Assembly: GCF_001429295.1 (NCBI RefSeq)
Contig: NZ_LMJL01000012.1
Location: 1,144,949-1,208,948 of the forward strand
DNA from: Flavobacterium sp. Root935
Lineage (GTDB): Bacteria; Bacteroidota; Bacteroidia; Flavobacteriales; Flavobacteriaceae
Reading direction: 5' to 3'
Length of the DNA: 64,000 nucleotides
Positions within the stretch are counted from its first letter, which is position 1. Every line of letters starts with the position of its first letter. Made by a program: the position numbers and the translations under genes. This document shows, piece after piece, positions 49,408-58,321 of this stretch. The notes under the pieces are model-generated. The model searched no databases. It had not been told where the DNA came from and was given only the letters and a program-made list of their open reading frames with translations.

Positions 49408-51348
49408 TTATGCGTCGATATTTGCGTAAACTGCATTTTTCTCGATAAATTCTCTACGAGGCGGTACTTCGTCACCCATTAACATAGAGAAAACTCTATC
49501 TGCTTCTGCTAAACTATCAATGGTTACCTGACGTAATGTTCTGAAGTTTGGATCCATTGTAGTTTCCCACAATTGCTCCGCATTCATCTCTCCAAGACCT
49601 TTATAACGTTGAATAGCGGCGCTTCCACCCATTCTCTCGTTAGCTTGATCACGCTGCACATCATTCCAAGCATATTCTTTTTTGTTTCCTTTCTTAACTA
49701 AATACAAAGGAGGCGCTGCAATGTAAACGTGGCCTTCTTCGATTAGCTCTTTCATGAAACGGAAGAAGAACGTTAATATTAAGGTAGAAATGTGACTACC
49801 ATCGACATCGGCATCACACATGATGATTACTTTGTGGTAGCGTAATTTTTCAATATTAAGAGCTTTACTATCTTCTGCAGTTCCTACAGTTACCCCTAAA
49901 GCAGTAAATATATTTCTGATCTCTTCGTTTTCGAACACTTTATGATGCATCGCTTTTTCAACGTTCAAAATCTTACCACGTAATGGCAGAATTGCTTGAA
50001 AGTTACGATCACGTCCTTGTTTTGCTGTTCCACCAGCCGAATCTCCCTCGACTAAGTAAACCTCACATCTTGCAGGATCCTGCTCAGAACAATCTGATAA
50101 TTTTCCTGGAAGTCCACCGCCGCCCATAACGGTTTTACGCTGCACCATTTCACGAGCTTTTTTCGCTGCGTGACGTGCCTGAGCCGCTAAAATTACTTTT
50201 TGGATAATTACGCGAGCATCATTTGGATTTTCTTCCAAATAATTCTCAAGCATTTCTCCAACAGCCTGTGAAACTGGAGAAACTACTTCTCTATTTCCAA
50301 GTTTAGTTTTAGTTTGTCCTTCGAATTGTGGTTCTGCAACTTTTACCGAAATAATAGCTGTTAATCCTTCACGGAAGTCATCTCCTGCAATTTCGAATTT
50401 CAATTTATCCAACATTCCAGATGCATCTGCGTATTTTTTAAGTGTTCTTGTCAAACCACTTCTAAAACCTTGTAAATGCGTTCCTCCTTCGTGTGTATTA
50501 ATATTATTTACGTAAGAAAAAATATTCTCTGTATAACTTGTATTGTAAATCAAGGCAACCTCAACTGGAATTTCACCTTTATCGTGATCCATGCTGATTA
50601 CATGAGAAATAATTGGCTCACGGTTTCCATCTAAATAACGAATATATTCTTTAAGACCTTCGTCTGAATGGAATACTTCACTTTTAAATTCACCTTTTTC
50701 GTCAACTTCTCTTTTATCTGTAAATGTAATTGTGATTCCTTTATTCAAGAAAGAAAGCTCACGCATACGTGCTGAAAGCGTATCGTATGAAAACTCAGTA
50801 GTCTGAGTAAAAATAGTGTTATCTGGATAAAAAGTCTGGCGTGTACCTCTCTTATCTGTTTCTCCAATTTGTTTTACAGGATACAAAGACTTTCCTCTTT
50901 CATACTCCTGCTCATAAATCTTACCATCTCTAAATACAGTAGATTTCATGTGAACTGAAAGGGCATTTACAACCGAAACCCCTACCCCGTGTAAACCTCC
51001 AGAAACTTTATATGAATCTTTGTCGAATTTACCACCGGCTCCAATTTTTGTCATTACAACTTCAAGTGCCGAAACACCTTCTTTTTTATGTAAATCAACT
51101 GGAATACCACGTCCATTATCTTCAACTGTAATCGAACCATCTTCGTTAATTGCAACACCAATTGTATCACAATGCCCTCCCATGGCCTCATCAATAGAGT
51201 TATCAACAACCTCATAAACTAAATGATGCAGTCCTCGAACTCCTACATCTCCAATATACATCGATGGACGCATTCTTACGTGCTCCATTCCTTCTAATGC
51301 CTGAATACTATCTGCTGAATAATTGTTCTTCTTGATTTCTTCGCTCAT
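49408..51348 (-). CDS. gyrB: DNA gyrase subunit B, 646 aa
   Basis: ATPase and Toprim subunit of gyrase, which introduces negative supercoils. GHKL ATPase motifs: EVVDNSIDEAMGG (catalytic Glu and Asn), ITVEDNGRGIPV, and SGGLHGVGVSVVNALS. Transducer and Toprim: YLVEGDSAGGTAKQG, then MCDADVDGSHISTLIL (metal-binding Asp), and the C-terminal RYKGLGEMNAEQLWETTMDP. Length about 646 is typical of the shorter Bacteroidota GyrB without the 170-residue insert of E. coli. Single gene with a TATATTTG element (minus strand, 51387-51394) about 40 bp upstream. Confidence 0.97.
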   Translation of the reverse strand: MSEEIKKNNYSADSIQALEGMEHVRMRPSMYIGDVGVRGLHHLVYEVVDNSIDEAMGGHCDTIGVAINEDGSITVEDNGRGIPVDLHKKEGVSALEVVMTKIGAGGKFDKDSYKVSGGLHGVGVSVVNALSVHMKSTVFRDGKIYEQEYERGKSLYPVKQIGETDKRGTRQTFYPDNTIFTQTTEFSYDTLSARMRELSFLNKGITITFTDKREVDEKGEFKSEVFHSDEGLKEYIRYLDGNREPIISHVISMDHDKGEIPVEVALIYNTSYTENIFSYVNNINTHEGGTHLQGFRSGLTRTLKKYADASGMLDKLKFEIAGDDFREGLTAIISVKVAEPQFEGQTKTKLGNREVVSPVSQAVGEMLENYLEENPNDARVIIQKVILAAQARHAAKKAREMVQRKTVMGGGGLPGKLSDCSEQDPARCEVYLVEGDSAGGTAKQGRDRNFQAILPLRGKILNVEKAMHHKVFENEEIRNIFTALGVTVGTAEDSKALNIEKLRYHKVIIMCDADVDGSHISTLILTFFFRFMKELIEEGHVYIAAPPLYLVKKGNKKEYAWNDVQRDQANERMGGSAAIQRYKGLGEMNAEQLWETTMDPNFRTLRQVTIDSLAEADRVFSMLMGDEVPPRREFIEKNAVYANIDA

Positions 51349-51386
51349 ATAATTTATTCTAATAAATGTATTTACTGTCTAACACG

Positions 51387-51394
51387 CAAATATA
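51387..51394 (-). promoter_or_regulatory. -7 element of gyrB
   Basis: TATATTTG followed by CGTGTTAG on the minus strand, 39-46 bp before the start codon. Confidence 0.5.
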
Positions 51395-51664
51395 TAAAAA
51401 CGCAGGCTATATACCCATTAAAATACGACTTAAAGCACTTAAGTTATTAACACAATTGTCTGAAAAACCTAAAAATAACTTCAAAAATGAATTTAAATTC
51501 AAATTTTCTTTAATTCCAAATTCCAAAAATGGAAATAACGTAAAAAAAGCTCTTTTTTAAATTCCAATCTTTTAAATCCCAAATTCCAAAAATTAGAAAG
51601 AATTATAGAAAAATCAATTTTTAAAATTCCAAACTCCAAAACTGAAAAGATATATATGGCAAAA

Positions 51665-51699
51665 AAAAACCGAAACTACAATTGAATGTATTTCGGTTT
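51665..51699. terminator. Terminator of the AsnB-like gene
   Basis: AAAACCGAAA pairs with TTTCGGTTTT over a 15-nt loop; A's on the left and T's on the right make it bidirectional. It is about 70 bp beyond the 51767 stop. Confidence 0.75.
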
Positions 51700-51766
51700 T
51701 GTTTTTGATCCAAAATTGGAATTTGGAATTTATTTTATTTGAATTTTCAACTTTGGAATTTAATTC

Positions 51767-53383
51767 CTAAACTGCAACTCCAGATTTTACGCTCTCAAAG
51801 TTTCCTTGTAAGTGTGCAGCATTTGCTCTTCCACTCGGATCAAGGTTTTCCTGCCATTTTGGAATCCATTTACGCACTGTTTGCGCAGCACTTACCTGTG
51901 GGTAGTATTTATGAAAAATAGAGCGGTACAAATAAGCTTCTTTTGTCGTTGGTGAATTGTATGGAAATTCTGCGCTTGCACCAGCCAATTGTTCATCTGT
52001 AACTTGTGAAGCACAATATTCAATTAATTCATCAACCCAATTATACCCAACTCCATCTGAAAATTGTTCTTTCTGGCGCCATAAAATATCTGCTGGCAAG
52101 TACGGATCTTCGGGAGTATCAAAGGCTTTTCTTAAAATGTATTTTTCAACTCCATCATAAGTCTTAGGCTGTTTTTCTTCTGTTTTAATACGGATATTTA
52201 CATCTAAGAATTCTGTATCTAAAAACGGAAATCTCACTTCTAGTCCGTGGGCCATTGTCGCTTTATCTGCACGAAGTAAATCTGCAGTAAACAACTTTTG
52301 AACTCTTTCTATTGTTTCATCCTGAAATTCTTCTGCTGATGGTGCATTTCTAAAATACAAATGTCCTCCAAAAACCTCATCTGCTCCTTCTCCTGATAAA
52401 ATTACTTTAACACCTTGATCGGCAATCGCTTTAGACAATAAATACATCGGAACACCAGATCTTACACAAATAATATCGTAGGTTTCGATATGATAAATTA
52501 CTTTTTCTAAAATTTGAACACCTTCTTCTACAGAAAAATGAACTTCATGATGTTCTGTTCCTAAAAATTCTGCTGCTTTTCTCGCCGCAATATTATCTGG
52601 TGAATCTGCATCTAATCCGATTGAAAATGAATGCAGTTTTTCTTCGTTTCCTTTTAATAAACGAGAAGTTATAGCAGATGTCAAAGAGGAATCTAATCCT
52701 CCTGATAGTATAACACCTACAGGAACATTTGCTAATAAACGTTTGCTTGTTGCGTTTATTAAACTTTGACGGATTGAATCTAAATCTAAAGAATTATCTG
52801 CTTTTTTATGATCTTCATATTCTGGATGGTAATATTTTACAAAACCAGTTTTTGCTGTATAATAATGTCCTGGAGGAAAAGTAGAAAATGATTTGCATTG
52901 ATCTGCAATTGATTTCATTTCTGAAGAAAAATAAATCCTTCCTCTTTCATCTAAACCATAATATAAAGGCTTAACTCCAATTGGGTCACGGCCTGCAATA
53001 TATTTATCGCCATCAATTACCACAAAAGCAAAATCACCATCAAGTTTGTTACAAAAATCATAACCAAACTCTTCATAAAGATGTACAATAACCTCAGAAT
53101 CTGATTCTGTTCTAAAAGTATGATGTTTTAAAACCGTTTCCTTCAGTTCTTTATAATTATAAATCTCTCCATCATGCACCATCCAAGCTTTTTGAGTTCC
53201 TTGAATAGGCTGTTTTCCGGAATTAAGATCAATAATAGACAGACTTTCATGACAAAGTATACTGCCATTTTCCATAATATGAATATCACTTTCATCAGGA
53301 CCGCGATGCGACATTCTCTCTGAAAGTTCTTTTACAAGCTTAGGGTCTTTTCCTTTACCAATAACGGCCAATAATCCAGACAT
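51767..53383 (-). CDS. Asparagine-synthetase-like protein with altered glutaminase site, 538 aa
   Basis: Two-domain asparagine synthetase, but the N-terminal glutamine amidotransferase site looks inactive. The normally essential N-terminal Cys (residue 2 after Met) is Ser (MSGLLAVIG; codon TCT). The glutamine-binding Arg of HERLA/S is Ser47 (HESLSIIDL), and the Asn of NGEIYN is Asp71 (HDGEIYN). Glu73 and Asp95 remain. The C-terminal synthetase domain is intact: the ATP loop is LSGGLDSSLTSA, and GEGADEVFGG, RVPFLD-type (RFPFLDTEFLD), and RQKEQFSDGVGYNW are conserved. It may use free ammonia, pair with another amidotransferase, or catalyse a different adenylation-dependent amidation. The adjacent upstream gene is an intact AsnB. 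It has its own promoter and terminator, so it is under separate control. Confidence 0.9.
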   Translation of the reverse strand: MSGLLAVIGKGKDPKLVKELSERMSHRGPDESDIHIMENGSILCHESLSIIDLNSGKQPIQGTQKAWMVHDGEIYNYKELKETVLKHHTFRTESDSEVIVHLYEEFGYDFCNKLDGDFAFVVIDGDKYIAGRDPIGVKPLYYGLDERGRIYFSSEMKSIADQCKSFSTFPPGHYYTAKTGFVKYYHPEYEDHKKADNSLDLDSIRQSLINATSKRLLANVPVGVILSGGLDSSLTSAITSRLLKGNEEKLHSFSIGLDADSPDNIAARKAAEFLGTEHHEVHFSVEEGVQILEKVIYHIETYDIICVRSGVPMYLLSKAIADQGVKVILSGEGADEVFGGHLYFRNAPSAEEFQDETIERVQKLFTADLLRADKATMAHGLEVRFPFLDTEFLDVNIRIKTEEKQPKTYDGVEKYILRKAFDTPEDPYLPADILWRQKEQFSDGVGYNWVDELIEYCASQVTDEQLAGASAEFPYNSPTTKEAYLYRSIFHKYYPQVSAAQTVRKWIPKWQENLDPSGRANAAHLQGNFESVKSGVAV

Positions 53384-53464
53384 ATTATTCTATTTTTTAT
53401 TTTTATTCTTATGTACCCAACTCTAAAGTAAGCTGTACATTAAAAAATCATTAAAATTTCTGTT

Positions 53465-53496
53465 GAAAGCAAAACTAAATATTATTTTTTGCTTTC
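53465..53496. promoter_or_regulatory. Promoter and inverted repeat upstream of the AsnB-like gene
   Basis: GAAAGCAAAA (53465-53474) and TTTTGCTTTC (53487-53496) form a 10-bp inverted repeat with a 12-nt centre. On the minus strand it covers TAGTTTTG (53470-53477), an exact -7 match, leaving a leader of about 80 nt. A bound dimer would occlude the promoter. The remaining 53384-53696 gap holds only AT-rich sequence and the terminator of the neighbouring gene. Confidence 0.45.
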
Positions 53497-53628
53497 CTAA
53501 ATTTTCTATATTAAAATTTCGGGGATTTAACTTTATTCGGGGAATGTCAAATATAAAAAAAGTAAGTTAAATAAATGCTAAAAACTTTTTCCAAAGAACT
53601 GAAATAGAGAATTTAACAATTTTAGACA

Positions 53629-53658
53629 AGAAAGACGTCCTAATAAGGACGTCTTTCT
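53629..53658 (-). terminator. Terminator of asnB
   Basis: AGAAAGACGTCC/GGACGTCTTTCT, a perfect 12-bp stem with a TAATAA loop, 39 bp beyond the asnB stop. Confidence 0.8.
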
Positions 53659-53696
53659 GCAATATATATACTAATTCTAAAAATTAAACTCGTTTT

Positions 53697-55373
53697 TTAA
53701 GCTTTAACATAAGCATCATCGTGAACACTTGCTACCGCTCTACCAGAAGGATCATTCATGTTTTTGAAAGCTTCATCCCACTCCAAAGCAATTTTTGTAC
53801 TACAAGCAACACTTGCTTCCTGAGGCACACATAAAGCCGCTGCATCACTAGGAAAATGTTCTGTAAAGATCGAACGATAGTAATATTCTTCTTTTGAAGT
53901 TGGTGTCTGCAATGGGAATTTGAATCTAGCGTTTGCCAATTGTTCGTCTGAAACTTCTCTGGCTACGACTTCTTTCAAAGTATCGATCCAGCTGTATCCT
54001 ACTCCATCAGAAAATTGTTCTTTTTGTCTCCAAGCTACACTTTCCGGAAGCATATCTTCAAAAGCTTTACGAACTACCCATTTTTCCATCGGATGTTCTT
54101 TGTTGATCATTTTATCTTGCGGGTTGATGCGCATTGCAACATCCATAAATTCTTTGTCTAAGAAAGGAACACGTCCTTCTATTCCCCACGCTGCCAAACT
54201 TTTGTTGGCACGTAAACAATCGTACATATGAAGTTTTCCTAATTTACGAACGTTTTCTTCATGAAATTCTCTAGCATTTGGCGCTTTATGGAAATATAAA
54301 TAACCTCCAAACAACTCATCTGCACCTTCTCCAGAAAGAACCATTTTGATTCCCATTGATTTGATAACTCTCGCCATCAACCACATTGGAGTTGAAGCTC
54401 TAACTGTAGTTACATCATACGTTTCTAAGTTGTAAATTACATCACGAACAGCATCTAAACCTTCTTGGATTGTAAATTTAATTTCGTGGTGAATGGTTCC
54501 AATATGATCTGCAACTTTACGCGCAGCAGCTAAATCTGGAGAACCTTCTAAACCTACTGAGAAAGAGTGTAATTGCGGATACCAAGCATCTGTCGTATCA
54601 TCTGACTCAATACGTTTTTGCGCAAATTTTTTGGCTACAGCCGAAGTAATAGAAGAATCTAAACCTCCTGAAAGTAAAACTCCGTAAGGTACATCACTCA
54701 TTAATTGTCTGTGAACCGCAGCTTCTAACGCTTTTTTGATTTCTGGAATGCTTGTTTCGTTATCTTTTACAGCATCATATTCTGTCCAGTCTCTTTTATA
54801 CCATTGTACAAATTCACCGTCTTTGCTTGATAAATAGTGTCCTGGAGGGAATAATTCAATTTTGGTACAATATCCTTCTAAGGCTTTCAATTCTGAAGCT
54901 ACATAAAATGTTCCATGTTGATCCCATCCAATGTATAATGGAATAATTCCCATATGGTCACGAGCAACAAAATACTCATCTTTATCAACATCATAAATAG
55001 CAAATCCGAAGATTCCGTTTAATTCGTCAACGAAGTTTACGCCTTTTTCTTTATATAAAGCTAAAATAACTTCGCAGTCACTTTCAGTCTGAAAGTTATA
55101 TTTTCCTTCGAATTGTTTGCGCAGGTCTCTGTGATTGTAAATTTCACCATTTGCAGCCAAAACCAATTTTTTATCTTCTGTAAATAAAGGTTGTTTTCCT
55201 GAAGCTGGATCTACAATTGCCAAACGCTCGTGAGAAAGAATCGCTTTATCATTGCTGTAAATTCCGCTCCAGTCTGGTCCGCGGTGACGAATGATTTTAG
55301 ACATTTCTAATACTTGAGGTCTTAACGCTTCGGCTTTTTGTTTTAGATCAAAGGCACATACAATTCCACACAT
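53697..55373 (-). CDS. asnB: Asparagine synthase B, glutamine-hydrolysing, 558 aa
   Basis: Makes asparagine from aspartate, ATP and glutamine. The N-terminal nucleophile Cys2 is present (MCGIVCAF), with Arg50 (SHERLAIVD), Asn75 and Glu77 (NGEIYNH) and Asp99 (TESDCEVI), so glutaminase activity is expected. The synthetase domain has LSGGLDSSITSA, SFSVGLEGSPDLAAARKVADHIGT, LSGEGADELFGG, GRVPFLDKEFMDV and RQKEQFSDGVGYSW. Length is typical of bacterial AsnB. It is the intact counterpart of the downstream paralogue at 51767; a terminator separates the two, so they are not simply one operon. Upstream on the minus strand CATCTTTG (55413-55420) is a possible -7. Confidence 0.97.
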   Translation of the reverse strand: MCGIVCAFDLKQKAEALRPQVLEMSKIIRHRGPDWSGIYSNDKAILSHERLAIVDPASGKQPLFTEDKKLVLAANGEIYNHRDLRKQFEGKYNFQTESDCEVILALYKEKGVNFVDELNGIFGFAIYDVDKDEYFVARDHMGIIPLYIGWDQHGTFYVASELKALEGYCTKIELFPPGHYLSSKDGEFVQWYKRDWTEYDAVKDNETSIPEIKKALEAAVHRQLMSDVPYGVLLSGGLDSSITSAVAKKFAQKRIESDDTTDAWYPQLHSFSVGLEGSPDLAAARKVADHIGTIHHEIKFTIQEGLDAVRDVIYNLETYDVTTVRASTPMWLMARVIKSMGIKMVLSGEGADELFGGYLYFHKAPNAREFHEENVRKLGKLHMYDCLRANKSLAAWGIEGRVPFLDKEFMDVAMRINPQDKMINKEHPMEKWVVRKAFEDMLPESVAWRQKEQFSDGVGYSWIDTLKEVVAREVSDEQLANARFKFPLQTPTSKEEYYYRSIFTEHFPSDAAALCVPQEASVACSTKIALEWDEAFKNMNDPSGRAVASVHDDAYVKA

Positions 55374-55693
55374 AATTCTATATTTTTATTTTTAAATTTT
55401 AATTTGATAGGGCAAAGATGCGGTATTGGTTACAATTGAAAAACACAAATAGTAATTTCAATTACAAATTTTAATCATATTTGTATTTTTACATACAAAA
55501 TGTAAAATTTAGAAGTAAAAATTAGCTCCAAACTTGAAAATTTTAATTTGGAACAAAAAAAAGGTTTAAAATTGAAAGTTTGATGTAATTCTTTGAATTA
55601 AATTATGAGATTTTAAAGAAACCTTAAAATATCTTCAATAACTAATTTAAATTATGTTTTAAGATTATCATATAGTTAGTAATTCACATTCGT

Positions 55694-55722
55694 TTGTCAT
55701 TCCAAAGAATGAGGAATGACAA
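55694..55722. repeat. TTGTCATTCC hairpin repeat
   Basis: TTGTCATTCC and GGAATGACAA flank AAAGAATGA. Sister of 31377-31405: same outer TTGTCATT arm, and the inner pairs have changed in a compensating way. Confidence 0.6.
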
Positions 55723-55751
55723 GATTAAGGAGAATACTTTTTGGTTAATTC

Positions 55752-55784
55752 AACTTTGTCAAAGTTTAAAACTTTGACAAAGTT
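55752..55784 (-). terminator. Palindromic terminator of the GreA-C-like gene
   Basis: AACTTTGTCAAAGTTT and AAACTTTGACAAAGTT form a perfect 16-bp inverted repeat around one base. It is 21 bp beyond the stop at 55805. The T run is weak, so some doubt remains. Confidence 0.6.
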
Positions 55785-55804
55785 CTTCGTAAACTTAAAA
55801 CAGA

Positions 55805-56254
55805 TTATTCAACGCTTTCAATTGTATAATGGGTTTTATTAATCTCAAACTGAAATCCAGCTTTATTTCCCATTAAATGATTTCCAAGCGGAGACTGCGG
55901 CGAAAGCGCAATAACATTAATTCCGTCAATTGTTATTTTAGGAAGTGCAACACTCACGTACAAATAGATTCCGTTTGCTTTTACTAAACTTCCTAAAACT
56001 ATATTTTCAGTAGTTTTAAGCGGATCTATTTTGTCTAAAATTGCTTTTTGTTCAATCGCCTCTCTTAGTTTAGTAGTCAGCTTTTCTTGTTCAATATGCA
56101 TCATCGACAAAGCAGTTTCGTGTTTATCTCCCGCAGAACCTTTGGCATCGTTTTTAGAATCTTCGGTTAAGTTCGTAATCATGTCTCTAAAAACATCCAT
56201 TCGGTCTTGAACCATTTGTGTATAATGGGAATATATTTTTTCTTTAAAAGTCAT
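55805..56254 (-). CDS. GreA/GreB C-terminal-like protein, 149 aa
   Basis: The ATG at 56254 (MTFKEKIYSHYTQMVQDRMD) is chosen because the extension to 56332 runs through a repeat. The N-terminal half is a long two-helix coiled coil with the signature SAGDKHETALSMMHIEQEKL. The C-terminal half (ENIVLGSLVKANGIYLYVSV; ISPQSPLGNHLMGNKAGFQF-like) resembles the FKBP-type domain of GreA transcript-cleavage factors. The family in Bacteroidota is often mislabelled '3-oxoacyl-ACP synthase', which the sequence does not support. It probably binds RNA polymerase; no acidic tip of the GreA DxxE type was identified. Cytosolic; function uncertain. Confidence 0.8.
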   Translation of the reverse strand: MTFKEKIYSHYTQMVQDRMDVFRDMITNLTEDSKNDAKGSAGDKHETALSMMHIEQEKLTTKLREAIEQKAILDKIDPLKTTENIVLGSLVKANGIYLYVSVALPKITIDGINVIALSPQSPLGNHLMGNKAGFQFEINKTHYTIESVE

Positions 56255-56255
56255 T

Positions 56256-56430
56256 TTTTTGAGGTACTGTGGTTCTAAGGTACAAAGATGCAAAGGTTTT
56301 TCCTTTATTAAAAAAAACAGCCACGAATTCACGAATCTACTCCAAAAAATTCATGAGTTCATGGCTGAAAAAAAAAGGCACTTTTATATTATATATAATT
56401 TTTGTGCCTTGGTGTCTTTGTGGTTATGCT
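56256..56430. repeat. Mixed dispersed repeats upstream of the GreA-C-like gene
   Basis: GAGGTACTGTGGTTCTAAGG (about 56261-56280) resembles the reversed CCTCAGAACC family. CAGCCACGAATTCACGAATC and TTCATGAGTTCATGGCTG (56320-56365) form a hairpin-like pair of the AATTCGTGGCA family. TTTGTGCCTTGGTGTCTTTG (about 56399-56418) follows. No coding function. Confidence 0.55.
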
Positions 56431-58182
56431 TTAAAAATCAAATTTATAATTTGCACCTCCTAAAACTTGGAATCCTTGTACAGGATAATTTAACCATTTT
56501 TCGTAAGCTTGATTTCCGATATTGTTTAGTTTTAGGAAAAATGTTAAACGTTCGTTGAACTTGTAACCTAAATGAGCATTTGCATCAAAATAACTTTTTA
56601 AAGTAATTGGCTCAGCATTTACTCCTAAAGAGGTATTCGTCTGCATATCTTTTCTTTCTCCTACGTAAAATACATTTAATCCTGCATACCATTGCTTAGT
56701 AATATTAACGTCTAAAGTCGAACTTAATTTCATTGTTGGTAAATTCCATGCTTCAACTGCGTTATCTGTATTATAACTATTGAATGTTCCGTTGATTCCA
56801 AAAGTTACATTCTGCGAAAAATCGGCTTTTAATTCTCCGTAGAAACGGAAAGTTCTAATATCCTCGTAAACTACCCCAAATGAATTTCCAAAAGCATAAT
56901 CTTCATTTGTAATTACTTCTGTGTAATCATTTGCTTTAAATAATGCTTTATCTTTTTCATTCATATAAGAACCTGTCAAGTTATAATTGACATTATTTGC
57001 CAGCTTTCCTTTCAAACCTGCAAAAACATTGTATTGTGTGCTAGACGGACGCATGTTTAAAGTTGGAGACAGAAATGGATTTTCATTCACAAAATCGGCG
57101 TAAGAATTCTGAGTTAAACCTCCATTTACTCCCGTGTAGAAAATCATTAGATCACCAACCAATTTATAAGAAGCATTTACTTTTGGATAAATGTAGAATT
57201 TGTTGCCGCTGTTTTCAGAATCTGCGCTGTAGAAAACTCCAGCTCCTAATTCTAGTGTCCAATCATTTTCATTAATTACAAAACTCGGTTCAATTCCAAC
57301 ATTTGTAAAACTGTATTTTAAAGCTTCTGTATTATCTTGTAAATAATTATTTTTAAAAGAACCGCTTACATGATCTACAATTACATTTGTTTTGATTGCC
57401 TGATCCATTACATCAACAGTAAACGTAGGTTTTACAAAAAATCTATTTTCTGATGAAGAATAGCTGTCTGAAAAATGAGTGAATTTTGCGGCAAGATTGC
57501 TAAAAATACTTTCTGTAAATTCAGCATTTCCTCCCAACCAAATTGTATTATAAGAATGATCTGGATTTATACTATTTACTAAATCATAACGCTGATCTGG
57601 AATTGTAGAACCAAAATCTGACGGAAGCCCGTACCAATTGTAAATCTGATTTTGATATCCTAAATCAACATTCCACGAATTATCTCTATTGTTTTGGCCG
57701 TAGCCAACATTAATTGCGGTATCGTAAAATTCATCGTTTAACTCTACATCTTTTATTCCGCCCTGCGAAGAATGATGACGGAACATTCCTGCCAGATAAT
57801 CATTATTCCCTAAATCCTGATTTACGAATAATTCTGCGTTTAAAGTACTGTAATTTCCAAGTCCTAAAGTGGCATAATTATTAAATAATCTCTCTTTTTT
57901 AGCTTTTTCAACACCTTCTGCTTTTCCTTTAGACGGCGTAAAAGTCGAAGCAACAGGAACAGATAAAATACTATATTTAATAACTTCTTTCGGCTGATTG
58001 CCGCTGTCGTCAAGCGAAGGAGTTTCTTTCACTTTAAAAGCATCAGAAATAGTCGGCGAATAAGGTTTTACTACGTTTACAGTCTCCGTTCCGATACTTT
58101 CATTTTTCTTCTGCGCAATCGAAAACTGAGCTGTAAATAACACTAACAAAATGATTATTTTATGTCGGCAGTTTAATTTCAT
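56431..58182 (-). CDS. TonB-receptor-like outer-membrane barrel without plug, 583 aa
   Basis: Signal peptide (IILLVLFTAQFSIAQKKN) followed by a TonB-box-like TETVNVVKPYSPTISDAF, then a barrel with many aromatic beta strands and a typical TonB-receptor C-terminus (LTFFLKLNNIGNQAYEKWLNYPVQGFQVLGGANYKFDF). The plug domain normally present in a TonB-dependent receptor is absent; only about 85 residues precede the first strand. It may act with the large TPR protein encoded 1 kb upstream, a pairing seen commonly in flavobacteria as I recall. The gene is on the same strand as PhzF and the TPR gene. Transport function is uncertain. Confidence 0.75.
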   Translation of the reverse strand: MKLNCRHKIIILLVLFTAQFSIAQKKNESIGTETVNVVKPYSPTISDAFKVKETPSLDDSGNQPKEVIKYSILSVPVASTFTPSKGKAEGVEKAKKERLFNNYATLGLGNYSTLNAELFVNQDLGNNDYLAGMFRHHSSQGGIKDVELNDEFYDTAINVGYGQNNRDNSWNVDLGYQNQIYNWYGLPSDFGSTIPDQRYDLVNSINPDHSYNTIWLGGNAEFTESIFSNLAAKFTHFSDSYSSSENRFFVKPTFTVDVMDQAIKTNVIVDHVSGSFKNNYLQDNTEALKYSFTNVGIEPSFVINENDWTLELGAGVFYSADSENSGNKFYIYPKVNASYKLVGDLMIFYTGVNGGLTQNSYADFVNENPFLSPTLNMRPSSTQYNVFAGLKGKLANNVNYNLTGSYMNEKDKALFKANDYTEVITNEDYAFGNSFGVVYEDIRTFRFYGELKADFSQNVTFGINGTFNSYNTDNAVEAWNLPTMKLSSTLDVNITKQWYAGLNVFYVGERKDMQTNTSLGVNAEPITLKSYFDANAHLGYKFNERLTFFLKLNNIGNQAYEKWLNYPVQGFQVLGGANYKFDF

Positions 58183-58321
58183 ATTTCTTTCTTTTTTAGA
58201 GAAAAGAATATAGAAGAAAGAACATAGACTTCTCTTCTTTTTCTAATTTTCTCTATATACTGTTTTTATTTCTTGATTTTATAAATCTATCTTCTTTAAT
58301 CTTTATTCTATTATCTTAGAG

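Larger units (their letters stand above)
51349..51766. other. 418-bp repeat-rich region between gyrB and the AsnB-like gene
   Basis: Holds the gyrB promoter and several AATTCCAAATTCCAAA units (about 51500-51650), then a terminator hairpin, and GGAATTTGGAATTT units (the reverse complement) at about 51716-51765. A plus-strand frame of 64 codons here is composed mostly of these repeats and is not considered a gene. Confidence 0.6.
55374..55804. other. 431-bp intergenic region upstream of asnB
   Basis: AT-rich with no gene. It contains a possible asnB -7 (CATCTTTG on the minus strand, 55413-55420), the inverted repeat TTTGTAT/ATACAAA (55480-55486 and 55493-55499), the TTGTCATTCC hairpin repeat and a long AACTTTGTCAAAGTTT palindrome that probably terminates the gene ending at 55805. 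Confidence 0.6.

Noticed and set aside
51366..51560. 64-codon plus-strand frame upstream of gyrB
   Set aside because: It is made mostly of AATTCCAAA-type repeats and gyrB promoter sequence, with no protein-like composition.
55805..56332. 3-oxoacyl-ACP synthase
   Set aside because: The sequence has no ketosynthase Cys-His-Asn motifs and is far too short; it resembles a coiled coil plus GreA C-terminal fold.
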